Positions 8,628 to 18,619 of a stretch of DNA of 64,000 nt are shown one piece after another (the stretch's first letter is position 1; the number at the start of each line of letters is the position of its first letter). Below the pieces are notes generated by a model. It searched no databases. It saw only the letters and a program-made list of their open reading frames with translations, and was not told the DNA's origin. A program made the position numbers and the translations under genes. This DNA is from Farysia itapuensis (taxonomy: Eukaryota; Basidiomycota; Ustilaginomycetes; Ustilaginales; Ustilaginaceae), in NCBI GenBank assembly GCA_023212645.1, contig JALBYC010000038.1, positions 1 to 64,000 of the forward strand, in the 5' to 3' direction.

Positions 8628-11600
8628 CTATCTACGGGACCTCTGGGGTGTGCGGGGCATCTGTACTCGCTGTGCATGAGCTCTCGGTCCCTGTTCGATT
8701 GTGACGAGAAAGGCCAAGAATACGACGAGGGCAAATTGAACCCAGTCCTTCACCCAGCCGTACGTAGACTGAGTGAGGACAGTGACGCGCTGCCTGAGCA
8801 TGCGCGGATGGTAGCGCGCTTGCATCGACACTGGGAAGTAGTCCGTTCCACGTCCGCCTTGCTTCTTCCACGTCGGACATTCGACGAGCTCAAAATCGCC
8901 TACTCCTGACGCATCTGGGTCCGCAAGCCGCGGCACGAGCGCGCCTGGGTTGCTCGCGACCCCTTTGACCCAGTCTTCCGTCGAGCGATGCGTACCAGGC
9001 CGAACTGGAGAGTCGCACGTCTCGGGCCAGTAGTCCTCGCGAACCTGGTCGTCAAGCTTGTGCGGGGTAGAAGAGTGGAAGCCCGACTCGCGTGTTGCCC
9101 ATGCTCGTCGGGATCGGTCTTGCAGCTTCTGAGGCGAGTAGGCATAAGTGCTGACTAGCGCATCTTCTTGATCTCTGCGGTACGGATCATAGCCGCTCTC
9201 GCGCAGGAGCTCAACTCGTCTTCGTCTCAGGAGCATCTCGATTCGCTGCCGTTCTTCGTTCTCCTTGATTTCAGCCTCCGAGATTGCTGCGCGATCCTTC
9301 TTTGAACCCCAAGATCGGGCAACGACGTTCGTTGACTGAGAGCCGTAAGCCAAAGCTCGATAAATACGTGCGTGTTTCGCACGCGTTGTTGCGGTAGCTT
9401 TGAGGAGTCCGAGTTCGATGGCTTCCCGCTCGCTGATCGACATGCCATAGTCATCGTCATCAGCCCATGCAACGGCTTGATGCTCATTGACCGCCGCAAT
9501 GAGTTCGAATTGTGTTCCTCGGGGCTCGTCTTGATCTCTCAGTCCTCCAGCCTCAATGATGGGCTGCTCGCTTGTCCATTCGCCTTGATTACCAGCTTGC
9601 AGTCGTGCAACGAGCGCAGCGTCTCGGACTCGCATAGGCGAGCTAGACAGCTCGATCTCCTCACTTGTGCCTTGGCCAGGCTGGTGGAGCACGCACTCAA
9701 GATCGTCGTCGTGCTCTTCGGGGCACGCAGCTACCAATCGCCCGTAATTTGCTGTTGGGCGATCCGTGGACAACGCTTCAGGCTCTGCTTTGGCTCGGTA
9801 TGGTGACAGGGCCAGTCCGTCTTCCGGGCGCCAGATTGCCATAACCTGAGAAGCAGAGCTCGGCGGCGATCCACTGCGTCGTGCTTGCGGCAAATCGTCA
9901 TCAAAGTCGTGCTTTCGATCATCGCCACCAAAGATGCTTCCAAGCTCACTCCCCAGAGTTCGCCCACTCTTTCCGATCCTCTTGTTAGGCGTGAGATGAG
10001 CTTGGGCAGGACTCCATAGTCGAGTAGCTGGGCTGTCTTCACGAACACCGGCATCTCGCTGGAAATCGGTTGCCAGAGATGTGGAGCTTGAGAACGACCA
10101 CCGTTTGCGTAGTACCTTGTATGTAGTCACGGTTCGCTGCAAGGGCGATGTTGGTTGAGATTGATCGCTGGTGGGAATCGACGGCGTCGGGCTGTGAACC
10201 GTGAACCTGTAGTTGGTCTGCTCCCGAGTCTTGCTACTTTTCCCTTCTGGTACGTTCGTGCCGGTGGACTTGGCGCGTACCAGCTGCTTGGGACGTTTAC
10301 TTTTCGAGTGAAGTGCATCTGAGGGACTCAACGATCCATGTACAGAGGAAGTGAGGTTGGAATTGTCCTTCTGTAGTGCATTCTCTGACTGCTTTTCACA
10401 GAGTTCCGGAGATTTGCTCCTACGACCGAGGTCTTCCATCGATGGCGTGATACGGATGCGGGGGCGACCACCTGGGCCGATCGAGCTGCAAGACGCTTTG
10501 CGCGCCAAGCTCTTGCGTTGCGGGGAAGAGTTTGTGCTACTATCGGCGCTCAAATCGATCGAGTAGGACGCCAACGAGCTTTCTGTCGACGATCGTGAAA
10601 GTGCAGCATCGAGAGGTATACTTGTGCTTCCGAAAGCGTCAAATGCCAGCTCGTTCTGCGTCTTGCGAATGGCGGAACGAACGATTTTGGAGTTTTCAAT
10701 GACGTGCCTGTTACCTGGCGCCCTTCTCTTCCTGCTTGGAGAACCTTCTGAGCTGGTGGGAGACGCATGTGCCAGCTGGCTGAGAATCTGGTCCGTCTTG
10801 GAAGGCGTGCCGCGGGCGAGGACAGTATCCCTGGACAAAATGTGCGATGCCTCAGAACCTTCGTCATCGGTCATGGAAGACATGTAGAGATCGACAATCG
10901 AATGCTCAAATACGCTGTGCGCATCGCGGAGACGTTCGTCTTCTTCCATGGCGCGACCCATGCGACTGCCAAAGTCTTCTTCTGCTCTAGCCATTGCAGC
11001 ATTCGTCTCTTCAAGTTCCTTGATCTTGGCGAGCAATTGAGCTACAAGGGCGCTCTCGCCAGCCTGCGGCCGATGGTCTGTCATTACAGCTTCGTCATCG
11101 GACGTAGACTGTGTAAAGACTCGACCCTGCTCAGCTTCGAGTTCAACATTAGGCAATTCTGTCCCTGCAGTTGCCTCTGTAGACGCTGGAATCGGGAAAT
11201 GCAGAGGGGATGCTGCTGGACGCACTGCAAAGACAACCGGACCGGGTCGAGGCGCAGAAGAAGGGCGAGAGCTGGCTGAAGTGTTCTCCAGCTCTGAATT
11301 GCGTAGCGTAGCAGCTTCAAGTTCGGCTTTGAGTCCGCGAATCTCTTTGCTGAGCTTGGTAAGCCGCTTACTTCCTTCACGCTTCGCGTCTTCAGCTTCG
11401 GTCTGCAGTTCCGATATTTGCTGATGCAGAATGTCGTTTTGGTTGCCCAGCATTGCAAGTTGACGTTGATTTTCAATGGTCTGCAGCTGTAGCAGAGACG
11501 GCCGAGATCGATGGTTCTGACGCTTAGAGTTGGCTGGACTGGATGATGCCGAGTACTGAGTTATGCTGAGACGTGATCGACGTGATGCAAAGCTTGCGAT

Positions 11601-12314
11601 GGACGCATTTGGCGAACATGGCTGCGAATAAATGAGGCCCGAATCGCTTGGAATCCAAGGATTCGCAGAGGAAGAATGTCTTGAAGAACCTGAAGTAGTA
11701 CGATGATGGTCGAAATAATCTTGTCCAGGGTTGGACGTGGGTCCTTGACTAGCAAGCGGGGTGTCGTCCGAGTCTGGTGACTGCGGCTGGATGCTGGCCG
11801 AATGCTTTGAAGGGCTATCGATGGGGTCATTTGCCGAATACTGATTGATCATATCTTCAATGTCATTGAGGTTGCAGAAGCTGTTGCTCGAGGCCATGCT
11901 GTTCATGATACCGCTTCTGAGCGTCAAATTCTTGTCCAGCAGAGCTTTGCCAATATTGGCAGCAATCATGAGCTTCTGCTCGCGTTCCTTGATCTTTCGG
12001 CCCGCTTCGATGAGGAGCTTTTCTAGTTCGTCGCGCTCCAAGTTGCCAAGCCAGGCATGATCTGCGCTGTCGACAGAGACATCTGCCGTAGTATTGTGCT
12101 CAGAGCTTGGGCTGAGAGCTGCAAGACTGCCACTTGTTCTCGCTTTCAACGGCGTTTGAGGCAATACTGGTGCGTGGTATTGCTGCTGAATCTCTGCCAG
12201 AGGACGTCGTTCCGGTGTTGATACACTTTTGTCCTGGTCATGTTGTCGGTTGCTGTGACGATGTGCTGGTGGCTTTGGCCTTGTCGGCGGCCGAGCAGCT
12301 GCTAAAAGAGACAT
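8628..12314 (-). CDS. Large coiled-coil protein with CC1-box-like motif and C-terminal membrane anchor
   Basis: 1228 residues from the ATG at 12314. Near the N-terminus, after an acidic/basic helix (NLERDELEKLLIEAGRKIKE), lies AANIGKALLDKN (118-129). It fits the AAxxGxxLLxxN pattern of the CC1 box, by which Spindly, BICD and TRAK adaptors bind the dynein light intermediate chain. A predicted coiled coil follows (IENQRQLAML... through LKAELEAATLRNSELE, about 290-365). The middle is disordered and rich in Ser, Pro and Lys, with many potential phosphosites. The last 50 residues contain one hydrophobic span, VQFALVVFLAFLVTI, with a short basic tail, i.e. a tail-anchor topology. I do not recognise a named fungal ortholog. 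Adaptor function is inference; the motif and anchor are seen directly. Confidence 0.8.
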   Translation of the reverse strand: MSLLAAARPPTRPKPPAHRHSNRQHDQDKSVSTPERRPLAEIQQQYHAPVLPQTPLKARTSGSLAALSPSSEHNTTADVSVDSADHAWLGNLERDELEKLLIEAGRKIKEREQKLMIAANIGKALLDKNLTLRSGIMNSMASSNSFCNLNDIEDMINQYSANDPIDSPSKHSASIQPQSPDSDDTPLASQGPTSNPGQDYFDHHRTTSGSSRHSSSANPWIPSDSGLIYSQPCSPNASIASFASRRSRLSITQYSASSSPANSKRQNHRSRPSLLQLQTIENQRQLAMLGNQNDILHQQISELQTEAEDAKREGSKRLTKLSKEIRGLKAELEAATLRNSELENTSASSRPSSAPRPGPVVFAVRPAASPLHFPIPASTEATAGTELPNVELEAEQGRVFTQSTSDDEAVMTDHRPQAGESALVAQLLAKIKELEETNAAMARAEEDFGSRMGRAMEEDERLRDAHSVFEHSIVDLYMSSMTDDEGSEASHILSRDTVLARGTPSKTDQILSQLAHASPTSSEGSPSRKRRAPGNRHVIENSKIVRSAIRKTQNELAFDAFGSTSIPLDAALSRSSTESSLASYSIDLSADSSTNSSPQRKSLARKASCSSIGPGGRPRIRITPSMEDLGRRSKSPELCEKQSENALQKDNSNLTSSVHGSLSPSDALHSKSKRPKQLVRAKSTGTNVPEGKSSKTREQTNYRFTVHSPTPSIPTSDQSQPTSPLQRTVTTYKVLRKRWSFSSSTSLATDFQRDAGVREDSPATRLWSPAQAHLTPNKRIGKSGRTLGSELGSIFGGDDRKHDFDDDLPQARRSGSPPSSASQVMAIWRPEDGLALSPYRAKAEPEALSTDRPTANYGRLVAACPEEHDDDLECVLHQPGQGTSEEIELSSSPMRVRDAALVARLQAGNQGEWTSEQPIIEAGGLRDQDEPRGTQFELIAAVNEHQAVAWADDDDYGMSISEREAIELGLLKATATTRAKHARIYRALAYGSQSTNVVARSWGSKKDRAAISEAEIKENEERQRIEMLLRRRRVELLRESGYDPYRRDQEDALVSTYAYSPQKLQDRSRRAWATRESGFHSSTPHKLDDQVREDYWPETCDSPVRPGTHRSTEDWVKGVASNPGALVPRLADPDASGVGDFELVECPTWKKQGGRGTDYFPVSMQARYHPRMLRQRVTVLTQSTYGWVKDWVQFALVVFLAFLVTIEQGPRAHAQRVQMPRTPQRSRR

Positions 12315-13039
12315 GTCCACGCTTGTCTTCGCCAACGACGTTTGAGCTAGTAGTTACGCATGCTACGTTCAGCACACCATACGTGTATACGTTGTGAAGC
12401 AAGCTGGTACAGGGAAAGAAATCGGGGCGAGCCGAACCTTTCACGCGTGTCAGGGTCTGCTATTCAGGGCCGTGAAGCGTACCATTTCGGTCCTTTTTTT
12501 TCACATGCATGTGCACGCACACTTGCGTTGACGCCGAAGTGCAAAGAGGGATGGGCTTTGCGCACGTTGTACAAGCCACTTTGTGCGATAACAAAAACAA
12601 CAACAACAACCAAAAAACACGCTTTTCCTTCTCACTAGACGCGTCGGAGATTTATTTCAATTGTTCTGCAATTCGCTTCCGCTGTCAAGCCCCCCAAGCC
12701 CTTTAAGCGCTCACACTGTGCTGTTGGCTCCTTGCATTATCAGGCACTGTCACTGTTCGGACAACAAGGTTTCACAGAATGCTTCGAACAGAGGCTGAAA
12801 GACTGTGCGGCATTGCTGTGCATAGCCGCGTCTGCAGTTCGGGATTGTGTAGGCGAGGTGAACCGTCGCAGACGTCTGAAAGAAAGGAAAAGTGTTGATC
12901 TTCGACAGCGTCCCGATCATCTGTCCATCGGGCTCTGATGTCGCACGATCTCGTTCAACAAAAAAGCGGCCCGCGGCTTTCTTCCAGCAATTTCTACCTG
13001 GCTCCAAGCCGTGGAAGGTTTGACACTACATTCACCACC
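12315..13039. promoter_or_regulatory. Divergent promoter between coiled-coil gene and CHORD gene
   Basis: A 725-bp intergenic region. It contains two ACGCGT hexamers (12443-12448 and 12639-12644) matching the MluI cell-cycle box, a T8 tract near 12494, and a short (AAC)5 microsatellite at 12596-12610. The boxes lie about 130 and 325 bp upstream of the coiled-coil ATG. The hexamer would occur about once per 4 kb by chance, so two in 200 bp is suggestive only. No RNA gene was seen. Confidence 0.4.
12596..12610. repeat. (AAC)5 microsatellite
   Basis: Five AAC units followed by an A-rich stretch inside the intergenic region. It probably lies in the 5' leader or promoter of the CHORD gene. Confidence 0.7.
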
Positions 13040-14092
13040 ATGGTCATCTGTGCGCGTAGAGGCTGCGGCGCTGACTTTGATAGTCCTACGACATCCGAGT
13101 GCACTTTCCATCCGGGTGCACCGGTTTTCCACGAAGGTCTCAAGTCCTGGTCCTGCTGCAAGGATGTTAACAAGCCAGTACTCGAGTTTGACCAGTTTCT
13201 CGCAATTCCCGGCTGCAAGGTTGAGTCTGCGCATACCACGGAAAAGCAGACTGTGCCTACAGTCAAGGGCGGAGCAGTCGTGAGTGAGGAGGAGGCTCAA
13301 GCTTCCGACGTGTCGGTACTATCAAAAGATGCACAAGGAAAAGAAACTTTTGGTGCCAACGTTGTTCAGCCTCTGACTGGCAACTCCCTGCTGGCTGCAC
13401 AAAATGCCAAGGTCTCCGCCTCGACTGCTACTCCATCAAGAACGTATCAGGAAGAACAGGATCCCCCAGAAGCGGACGCTGCGATTCCCGCCGGAGCTGC
13501 CTGCAAGCGAGGTGGCTGCACGCATACTTTCCAAGGACCAGGTCGGGACCGATCGTCGGAAGCATGCAAATACCACAAGGGCTCTCCCATCTTCCACGAG
13601 GGGTCAAAGGGTTGGTCCTGCTGCAAAAAGCGGGTGCTTGACTTTAACGACTTTCTCCAAATTCCGCCATGTTCCGAAGCTCAACATGGTCACCTCTTTG
13701 TCGGCGCACCCAAACAGGCAGCCAATGGCTCTGACGGCCACGAGCTCGTGGACTGCCGTCTGGATCACTATGAGACACCAAACGACATACGCCTCACCGT
13801 CTATGCAAAAGCGGTCGAGCAGGCGGAAAGCAGCATTGAGTTTCAGGATGAGCAGGTCGTCTTTTCCCTCACATTGCCACCTGCGCCGGCAGCGACACAA
13901 CCCCGCCGCTTCCAGAAGACTCTCCGCACGTTCGCCCCCATCTCTCCTGCTGATTCGTCTTTCAACATCACAAAATTCAAAGTCGACCTTGTCCTCGTCA
14001 AAAAAGCCAAGGGTCAAAGCTGGCCCTGCCTAGAAGCAGGCGACACGCCCATTGGTTACGGCCTCACTTTCGGTCGCGACAAGGACAAATAA
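13040..14092 (+). CDS. CHORD and CS domain co-chaperone (CHORDC1/Rar1-like)
   Basis: 350 residues from the ATG at 13040 (MVICARRGCG, context ACCATGG). The first CHORD (about 1-60) shows CARRGCGADF, CTFHPGAPVFHEGLKSWSCC and a C-terminal Cys-His portion. The second CHORD (about 153-215) repeats the pattern: CKRGGCTHTF, CKYHKGSPIFHEG, WSCCKKR and FLQIPPC. The C-terminus from about 236 is a CS (p23-like) domain. Family members bind zinc through the CHORDs and act with HSP90 and Sgt1 in client maturation in cytosol and nucleus. Two CHORDs plus CS is the animal/fungal architecture (plant Rar1 lacks CS). The stop is 40 bp from the convergent CTF18. Confidence 0.93.
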   Translation: MVICARRGCGADFDSPTTSECTFHPGAPVFHEGLKSWSCCKDVNKPVLEFDQFLAIPGCKVESAHTTEKQTVPTVKGGAVVSEEEAQASDVSVLSKDAQGKETFGANVVQPLTGNSLLAAQNAKVSASTATPSRTYQEEQDPPEADAAIPAGAACKRGGCTHTFQGPGRDRSSEACKYHKGSPIFHEGSKGWSCCKKRVLDFNDFLQIPPCSEAQHGHLFVGAPKQAANGSDGHELVDCRLDHYETPNDIRLTVYAKAVEQAESSIEFQDEQVVFSLTLPPAPAATQPRRFQKTLRTFAPISPADSSFNITKFKVDLVLVKKAKGQSWPCLEAGDTPIGYGLTFGRDKDK

Positions 14093-14131
14093 ACGTCTAG
14101 CTAATTCACCATGCATTGCAATGCGAAAGAT

Positions 14132-17100
14132 TTACAAGAGAGCAGAGATCTTCATGGGACGTCGGACTGCGTTAGAGAATCCCTCATGGTATCGGTAGAA
14201 AACCTTGATGTCCGCCTGGGCTGGTGCTTCACTTTGAGTATCGACAGAACCAGACCGGGTGATGCCATCCGAGCCTCGCTTTGTGCCATACGGAACAAGA
14301 TCAGACACTGAGAGCACTGGGCCCGCGGGAGTACTCTGCGTCTTGACAATCGGCCGACCAAAAAAGTCGACAGCCACTTTGGCTTTCTTCTCCGCAGGCG
14401 CACCACTGGCGGAACCGCCGTTAGCCCGATAAACGGCCATAGCAAGCTTGGCCGTCGAGATATCCTCGTTTCCATCCGCACCGGCCAGTTTGCGTATAGC
14501 TGCTTTTTCCGTCTCCTTGATAACCATCTGTCGGACTGCGAATCGCGACGGACCGTTCTCCTTGGACCGCTTGCCCTCAAATTGGGTGAAAATGTCGAGC
14601 GGTGGGTCGAGCTTATACACCAACTGCCCCGCGCTTTGTCCAGTGCTGGCTGCCTCTTCCTCAGAGATGCGGTCCTGCACGAATCGAATGTTGAGCGATG
14701 ACATGATAGCCACAAGTGAAGTCATAATTTGTCGATCTTCTTGACGTGCCAGCTGGTTGTTGACAGGTCGAAGATCCGGCGTGAGAATGCGCATCAGGAA
14801 CGGACCTAGCTCCGTGACCACTGATTGACGATTGAATTGTGACCGCACATTGTCTGGCAACGCTGTCACGACCTGCGAAGCCAGCTCGTTGAACGCCGAG
14901 AGCTTAACATGGTTTTCATAGTCCACTTTGGGGTACTCGGGCAGCGAGTTGCCCACGTTGGCAAACAGCAGGTGCCAGCACACGAAAGACCATGGCATAA
15001 ATCCAAGCAGCTCGTAGTTGCCGTGCGCCCACACTTTCTCGTTGATGCTCTGGCCAAAGTAGAGCCAGTCATGCGCACGGCGATACCTCTTCCAGCCATC
15101 GTCAGAGGTTCGCAGCGAGGGATAATGTTCGAAGCATCCTTGCGCCAATTTATCGTACTCGTTGCAAGCCATGACTTCGTGCACGATACGGTTGACATTC
15201 TCCTGGGGCGTGTCAACAAGCGCAATACCTTTCCGTGGCACACTTGTCGGCTGTGCCGATGCTTTGTGTGAAGAGTTCCAAGGCGCATTAATCTCGTCTG
15301 CATTGCGTGCATTGGCGCCTTTCATGCTCGATGCGACTTTCTCTTTGCGATTCTGCCGTCGGAACAAGACTTCCCATGCTTTGTGGACCGTACTGCCCGA
15401 GTCTTTGATCCCAACAGCGGCGTTTCGTACGGCTGATTCGGTCAGTGCAATCTTTTTCGTCTTGGCGAACTCGAGTGCGTTGAGACAGGCGCGGATATCG
15501 CTGTTGGTGAGTTCTGACAGGAGCGACAACCCACGCGCTTCGACGGACAAATTCTCCGCTTCGCACACCTGGCGTAGACGTTTGACAACGAGTTCGGCAG
15601 GTGCCTGGTTGATGCGTACGAGCTTGGCCAGTGGACGCAACGGACGGAGCGCTGGTGCATACAGGTCGTTGCAAATGCAAATAATGGGTCGGAGAAGCGG
15701 CTTGTTGGCAGCCTGTCCGTCTTTGCGCTTTCTGTGTTTGTTCGCCAGGCCGGTACCTTTGGAGCCTGAACCCTTTCCTTTCTCAAGCAAGCGCACCAGG
15801 GCTCGTACGAATCCAACCGATTCGCCGGAAGCACCACCACCACCGCCAGTGGCACCGTCGATCTCGTCAATGACCACGAGCGTCGGTCTGGGATCACGCA
15901 GACTGCCGCTTTCCAACGCCGTCTTGATGACATCTTCAACCGCTCCGGCTGTTCTAGCGTCGCTTGCGTTGAGCTCATAGACATTATAGCCGGCGTGATT
16001 GCCAATCACATGTGCCAGAGTAGTCTTCCCGAGGCCCGGAGGTCCAGATAGCATCAATATCCTCTCTTTTGGCCTTCCATAAGGGTCTTTCCAGAGTGGA
16101 GCAGCTTTGGACGAGTTCGTAAGGCCGTACTTGGACTGAAGATATTGGTCATGTCGCTCTTTGCGGAAGTTCTTGCGCTTGAAGACGCATTGGTCCCATT
16201 CCTTGAGCCAGCCCAGCACGTCGCGATGAACGCGCTCGTCGCCGAGCAGTTCTGTGAATTTGGCCGGCCGGTACTTGTCGACCCACATCTGATCTTTTGC
16301 AGTCGTCTTACGCTTCCGTGGAGAGAGCGAATCCGCCTGTGCTTCGGCACGCTCGACTATGTCCAGCGCTTTGAGAGCCTGAACGGCGTCTAGAAGCTGA
16401 TGAATGGGTCGTGAGAGCAGCTTGGAAGCATCGACGTCCTCCATTACTGTCGGCGGCTTCCAGCCACGCATACGTTTCTTGCGTTCAAACTGTATTGGCT
16501 TGCCGCCCATAGTGGTAGCGCCAATAAATCCTGCTGGGATGTACTTGGGAATAGTCGAAGTTGTGCTCGCGACGCTTACAGAAGGTCCAGGTTGCACCTC
16601 GGACTGGTACCTGGCAGCTTCCATGGCCCGTACTTCGTCGCTGATTGAAGTGAAGACTGGAGCACTTTCGGGCATTTGATCGACAGTTCTGGATGAGTAT
16701 GGCAAAGAGGGCGAAACCGGAAAGGTAACGTCGTCGAGCAAGCCGTTAGATTCGAGCACATTGACAGAGGGAAGCGGCGGTGGGGCAGAATACGTCTCCT
16801 GCTCTGCAAGCAGCATGGCTTCCAGCTCGTCATCCATGTTGTCATCTTGTGCAATGAAGAGCGGACGTGGTGGGTCCCGTTGCAGGTCAATCTCTTCATC
16901 CAACAATTCGTCAAGGTCGAGATCGCCTTCAAGATCCATGCTGGAGCCACGCTCAAAGAGGTTTCGGCGTTGACGGGATGCCACCGTGTACCTCTCCTGT
17001 GATCCAAAGGCATCGAGAGCTTTTTGCGCCTCGTTCTGCGAATTGGGCGGACTGATGAGATTCAGATCTTTCTGACCCAATGGTCTATATTCGCTTGGGA

Positions 17101-17170
17101 ACAGCTCATCTAATGAAGCGCCGGCGTCAAGTATACCGTCAGCCGGCGGAAGGACTGGATCGGCCATCAT
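14132..17170 (-). CDS. CTF18: Chromosome transmission fidelity protein 18 (alternative RFC large subunit)
   Basis: 1012 residues from the ATG at 17170 (an adjacent ATG at 17167 is equally possible). The AAA+ core begins at WVDKYRPAKFTELLGDE. It carries Walker A SGPPGLGKTTLAHVIG (about 375-390), Walker B VVIDEIDGATGG (about 428) and sensor-like ICNDLYAPALRPLR. The extreme C-terminus, FYRYHEGFSNAVRRP, is the conserved tail through which Ctf18 holds Dcc1-Ctf8. Ctf18-RFC loads PCNA at replication forks and supports sister-chromatid cohesion and checkpoint signalling in the nucleus. It is divergent with SEC66; a candidate MluI cell-cycle box lies 84 bp upstream. Confidence 0.95.
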   Translation of the reverse strand: MMADPVLPPADGILDAGASLDELFPSEYRPLGQKDLNLISPPNSQNEAQKALDAFGSQERYTVASRQRRNLFERGSSMDLEGDLDLDELLDEEIDLQRDPPRPLFIAQDDNMDDELEAMLLAEQETYSAPPPLPSVNVLESNGLLDDVTFPVSPSLPYSSRTVDQMPESAPVFTSISDEVRAMEAARYQSEVQPGPSVSVASTTSTIPKYIPAGFIGATTMGGKPIQFERKKRMRGWKPPTVMEDVDASKLLSRPIHQLLDAVQALKALDIVERAEAQADSLSPRKRKTTAKDQMWVDKYRPAKFTELLGDERVHRDVLGWLKEWDQCVFKRKNFRKERHDQYLQSKYGLTNSSKAAPLWKDPYGRPKERILMLSGPPGLGKTTLAHVIGNHAGYNVYELNASDARTAGAVEDVIKTALESGSLRDPRPTLVVIDEIDGATGGGGGASGESVGFVRALVRLLEKGKGSGSKGTGLANKHRKRKDGQAANKPLLRPIICICNDLYAPALRPLRPLAKLVRINQAPAELVVKRLRQVCEAENLSVEARGLSLLSELTNSDIRACLNALEFAKTKKIALTESAVRNAAVGIKDSGSTVHKAWEVLFRRQNRKEKVASSMKGANARNADEINAPWNSSHKASAQPTSVPRKGIALVDTPQENVNRIVHEVMACNEYDKLAQGCFEHYPSLRTSDDGWKRYRRAHDWLYFGQSINEKVWAHGNYELLGFMPWSFVCWHLLFANVGNSLPEYPKVDYENHVKLSAFNELASQVVTALPDNVRSQFNRQSVVTELGPFLMRILTPDLRPVNNQLARQEDRQIMTSLVAIMSSLNIRFVQDRISEEEAASTGQSAGQLVYKLDPPLDIFTQFEGKRSKENGPSRFAVRQMVIKETEKAAIRKLAGADGNEDISTAKLAMAVYRANGGSASGAPAEKKAKVAVDFFGRPIVKTQSTPAGPVLSVSDLVPYGTKRGSDGITRSGSVDTQSEAPAQADIKVFYRYHEGFSNAVRRPMKISALL

Positions 17171-17429
17171 GCTGAAGTATGACAGGGAAGACGAAGTTGA
17201 ACTTCCAACGCCAAAATTGTCCAACACCGCGCCCGCCCAACGTGCAACGCGCGACGCGTAGATGAGAGTCTAACATCTGGTTCTTGTCACAAATTCTCTA
17301 GATTCTCTCGTGCGAAAAAAGAGATGAAAGTGACACGACGACACACACTCTGTGACTTTCCATCTTTCTTCCGACTCAACAACCCACAGTCACCGTGCGC
17401 CTTATCTAGCTTGCTCTGCTTTGGCAACC
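17171..17429. promoter_or_regulatory. Shared CTF18/SEC66 divergent promoter with MCB-like ACGCGT
   Basis: A 259-bp divergent region. ACGCGT lies at 17254-17259 inside a CG-rich run (CGCGCGACGCGT-like). MBF-bound ACGCGT boxes drive G1/S expression of replication genes in other fungi, which would suit CTF18; for SEC66 no such regulation is expected. The site is seen; the regulation is inferred. Confidence 0.35.
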
Positions 17430-18365
17430 ATGGCCCTGTCCATTTTTGTGCCGATTGGCTATGTCGCCACGCTGGTGGTGTCGATGCTTGTCTTCTCGCG
17501 CATCTACCGACGTCGGTCTGCGTTGAACTTGGCCAAGTCGTATTCACCTTGGTTTCCAGACGGTCATGAAGCAAGAGACATCTATCAGACTCTAGTTGCG
17601 GCCGATCCTCCGCCTCCAGAAGAGGTGATGAAGGCTGCTCTACTCAATCGAGCAATGACGGATGTGCGACGCATTATTCGAATGCGCGACGACAAGCAAG
17701 CTTTGGCTACTCTGCTGCAGAAAGGATCCATCGGTGACGAGACCATGGCGCGCTTCAACCTCGCGGAAAAGGAGCTCGAAGCCGAGATCTTGGACGTGGT
17801 GTCGGAGGCCAACACGTTTCGTGAAGGGTGGGGCCAGCTCATCTTCCCGTCAGCGAGCGAGATGGTGGCACACCTCAAGCACAAGGAAATCTACTACGGC
17901 ATTCAACGTCAACGAGCAGAGGAGATCAAGAAGCTCCAAGATGAGGGCAAACCGATTCCTAAACCTACTGTTGAGCTTCCTCCGCTCATTACGCCACCTG
18001 GCACCAAGATTGAGATCCCTCAGCCACCACCTGGACAGAACGGGGCTGCGCCGGCGGGAGGACCTGCAGGCGCACCCTCTGGACCGTCCATCAGCCTGCC
18101 AATGGTGGGAACAGGGCCCGACGCCATGGTGCAGCTGCCTAATGGTATGCAGATCCACCCTTCGCAGCTTACCGCGCTGTTGCAAGGGCCACTGCCACCC
18201 AATCTCCCTCCGCAACAAGCAGCTGCATTAATGGAAGCAAGAAATCAGCTTATGTCACTCCAGCAACAAGCTCAGCAGCAACACAATCAAACATCTGTCG
18301 AGCCTCAAGTTTCTGCGCCTACACCTGTCAAGACAGCCACGGTCGAGGACGGTGATGAGGCATGA
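17430..18365 (+). CDS. SEC66: Sec66/Sec71 subunit of the Sec63 ER translocation complex
   Basis: 311 residues from the ATG at 17430 (context ACCATGG). An N-terminal membrane segment (IFVPIGYVATLVVSMLVF, about 5-22) is followed by basic IYRRR and the conserved Sec66 body: YSPWFPDGHEARDIYQTL, LLNRAMTDVRRIIRMRDDK, LLQKGSIGDE and EGWGQLIFPSASEMV. Sec66 is part of the Sec62/63/66/72 complex that drives post-translational protein import at the ER membrane. The last 120 residues are Pro/Gln-rich (LPPNLPPQQ, QQQAQQQH), an extension beyond the core that is common in basidiomycetes. Confidence 0.93.
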   Translation: MALSIFVPIGYVATLVVSMLVFSRIYRRRSALNLAKSYSPWFPDGHEARDIYQTLVAADPPPPEEVMKAALLNRAMTDVRRIIRMRDDKQALATLLQKGSIGDETMARFNLAEKELEAEILDVVSEANTFREGWGQLIFPSASEMVAHLKHKEIYYGIQRQRAEEIKKLQDEGKPIPKPTVELPPLITPPGTKIEIPQPPPGQNGAAPAGGPAGAPSGPSISLPMVGTGPDAMVQLPNGMQIHPSQLTALLQGPLPPNLPPQQAAALMEARNQLMSLQQQAQQQHNQTSVEPQVSAPTPVKTATVEDGDEA

Positions 18366-18619
18366 TACATACAAAAGACGAGAGCATAGCAGCAGAATGT
18401 CGAGGAGCCGAAATGTTTAATTTTGAGAAAAATAAGAAGCGTGTGCATGGCGCGAGCTGCGAGTTGCGGGTTGAGCGTGAGTGGACGACATGTGTGCGTG
18501 TGTAACAGAGTGTGTGTTTGTTGCTCAGTACGGCATTTATCGCGCACTTTTCCCATCTCACCCAAGCGTCGCATCCGCATGGTGGTCGTCCCATCGGCAT
18601 ACACTCGCACTGCATAGTC

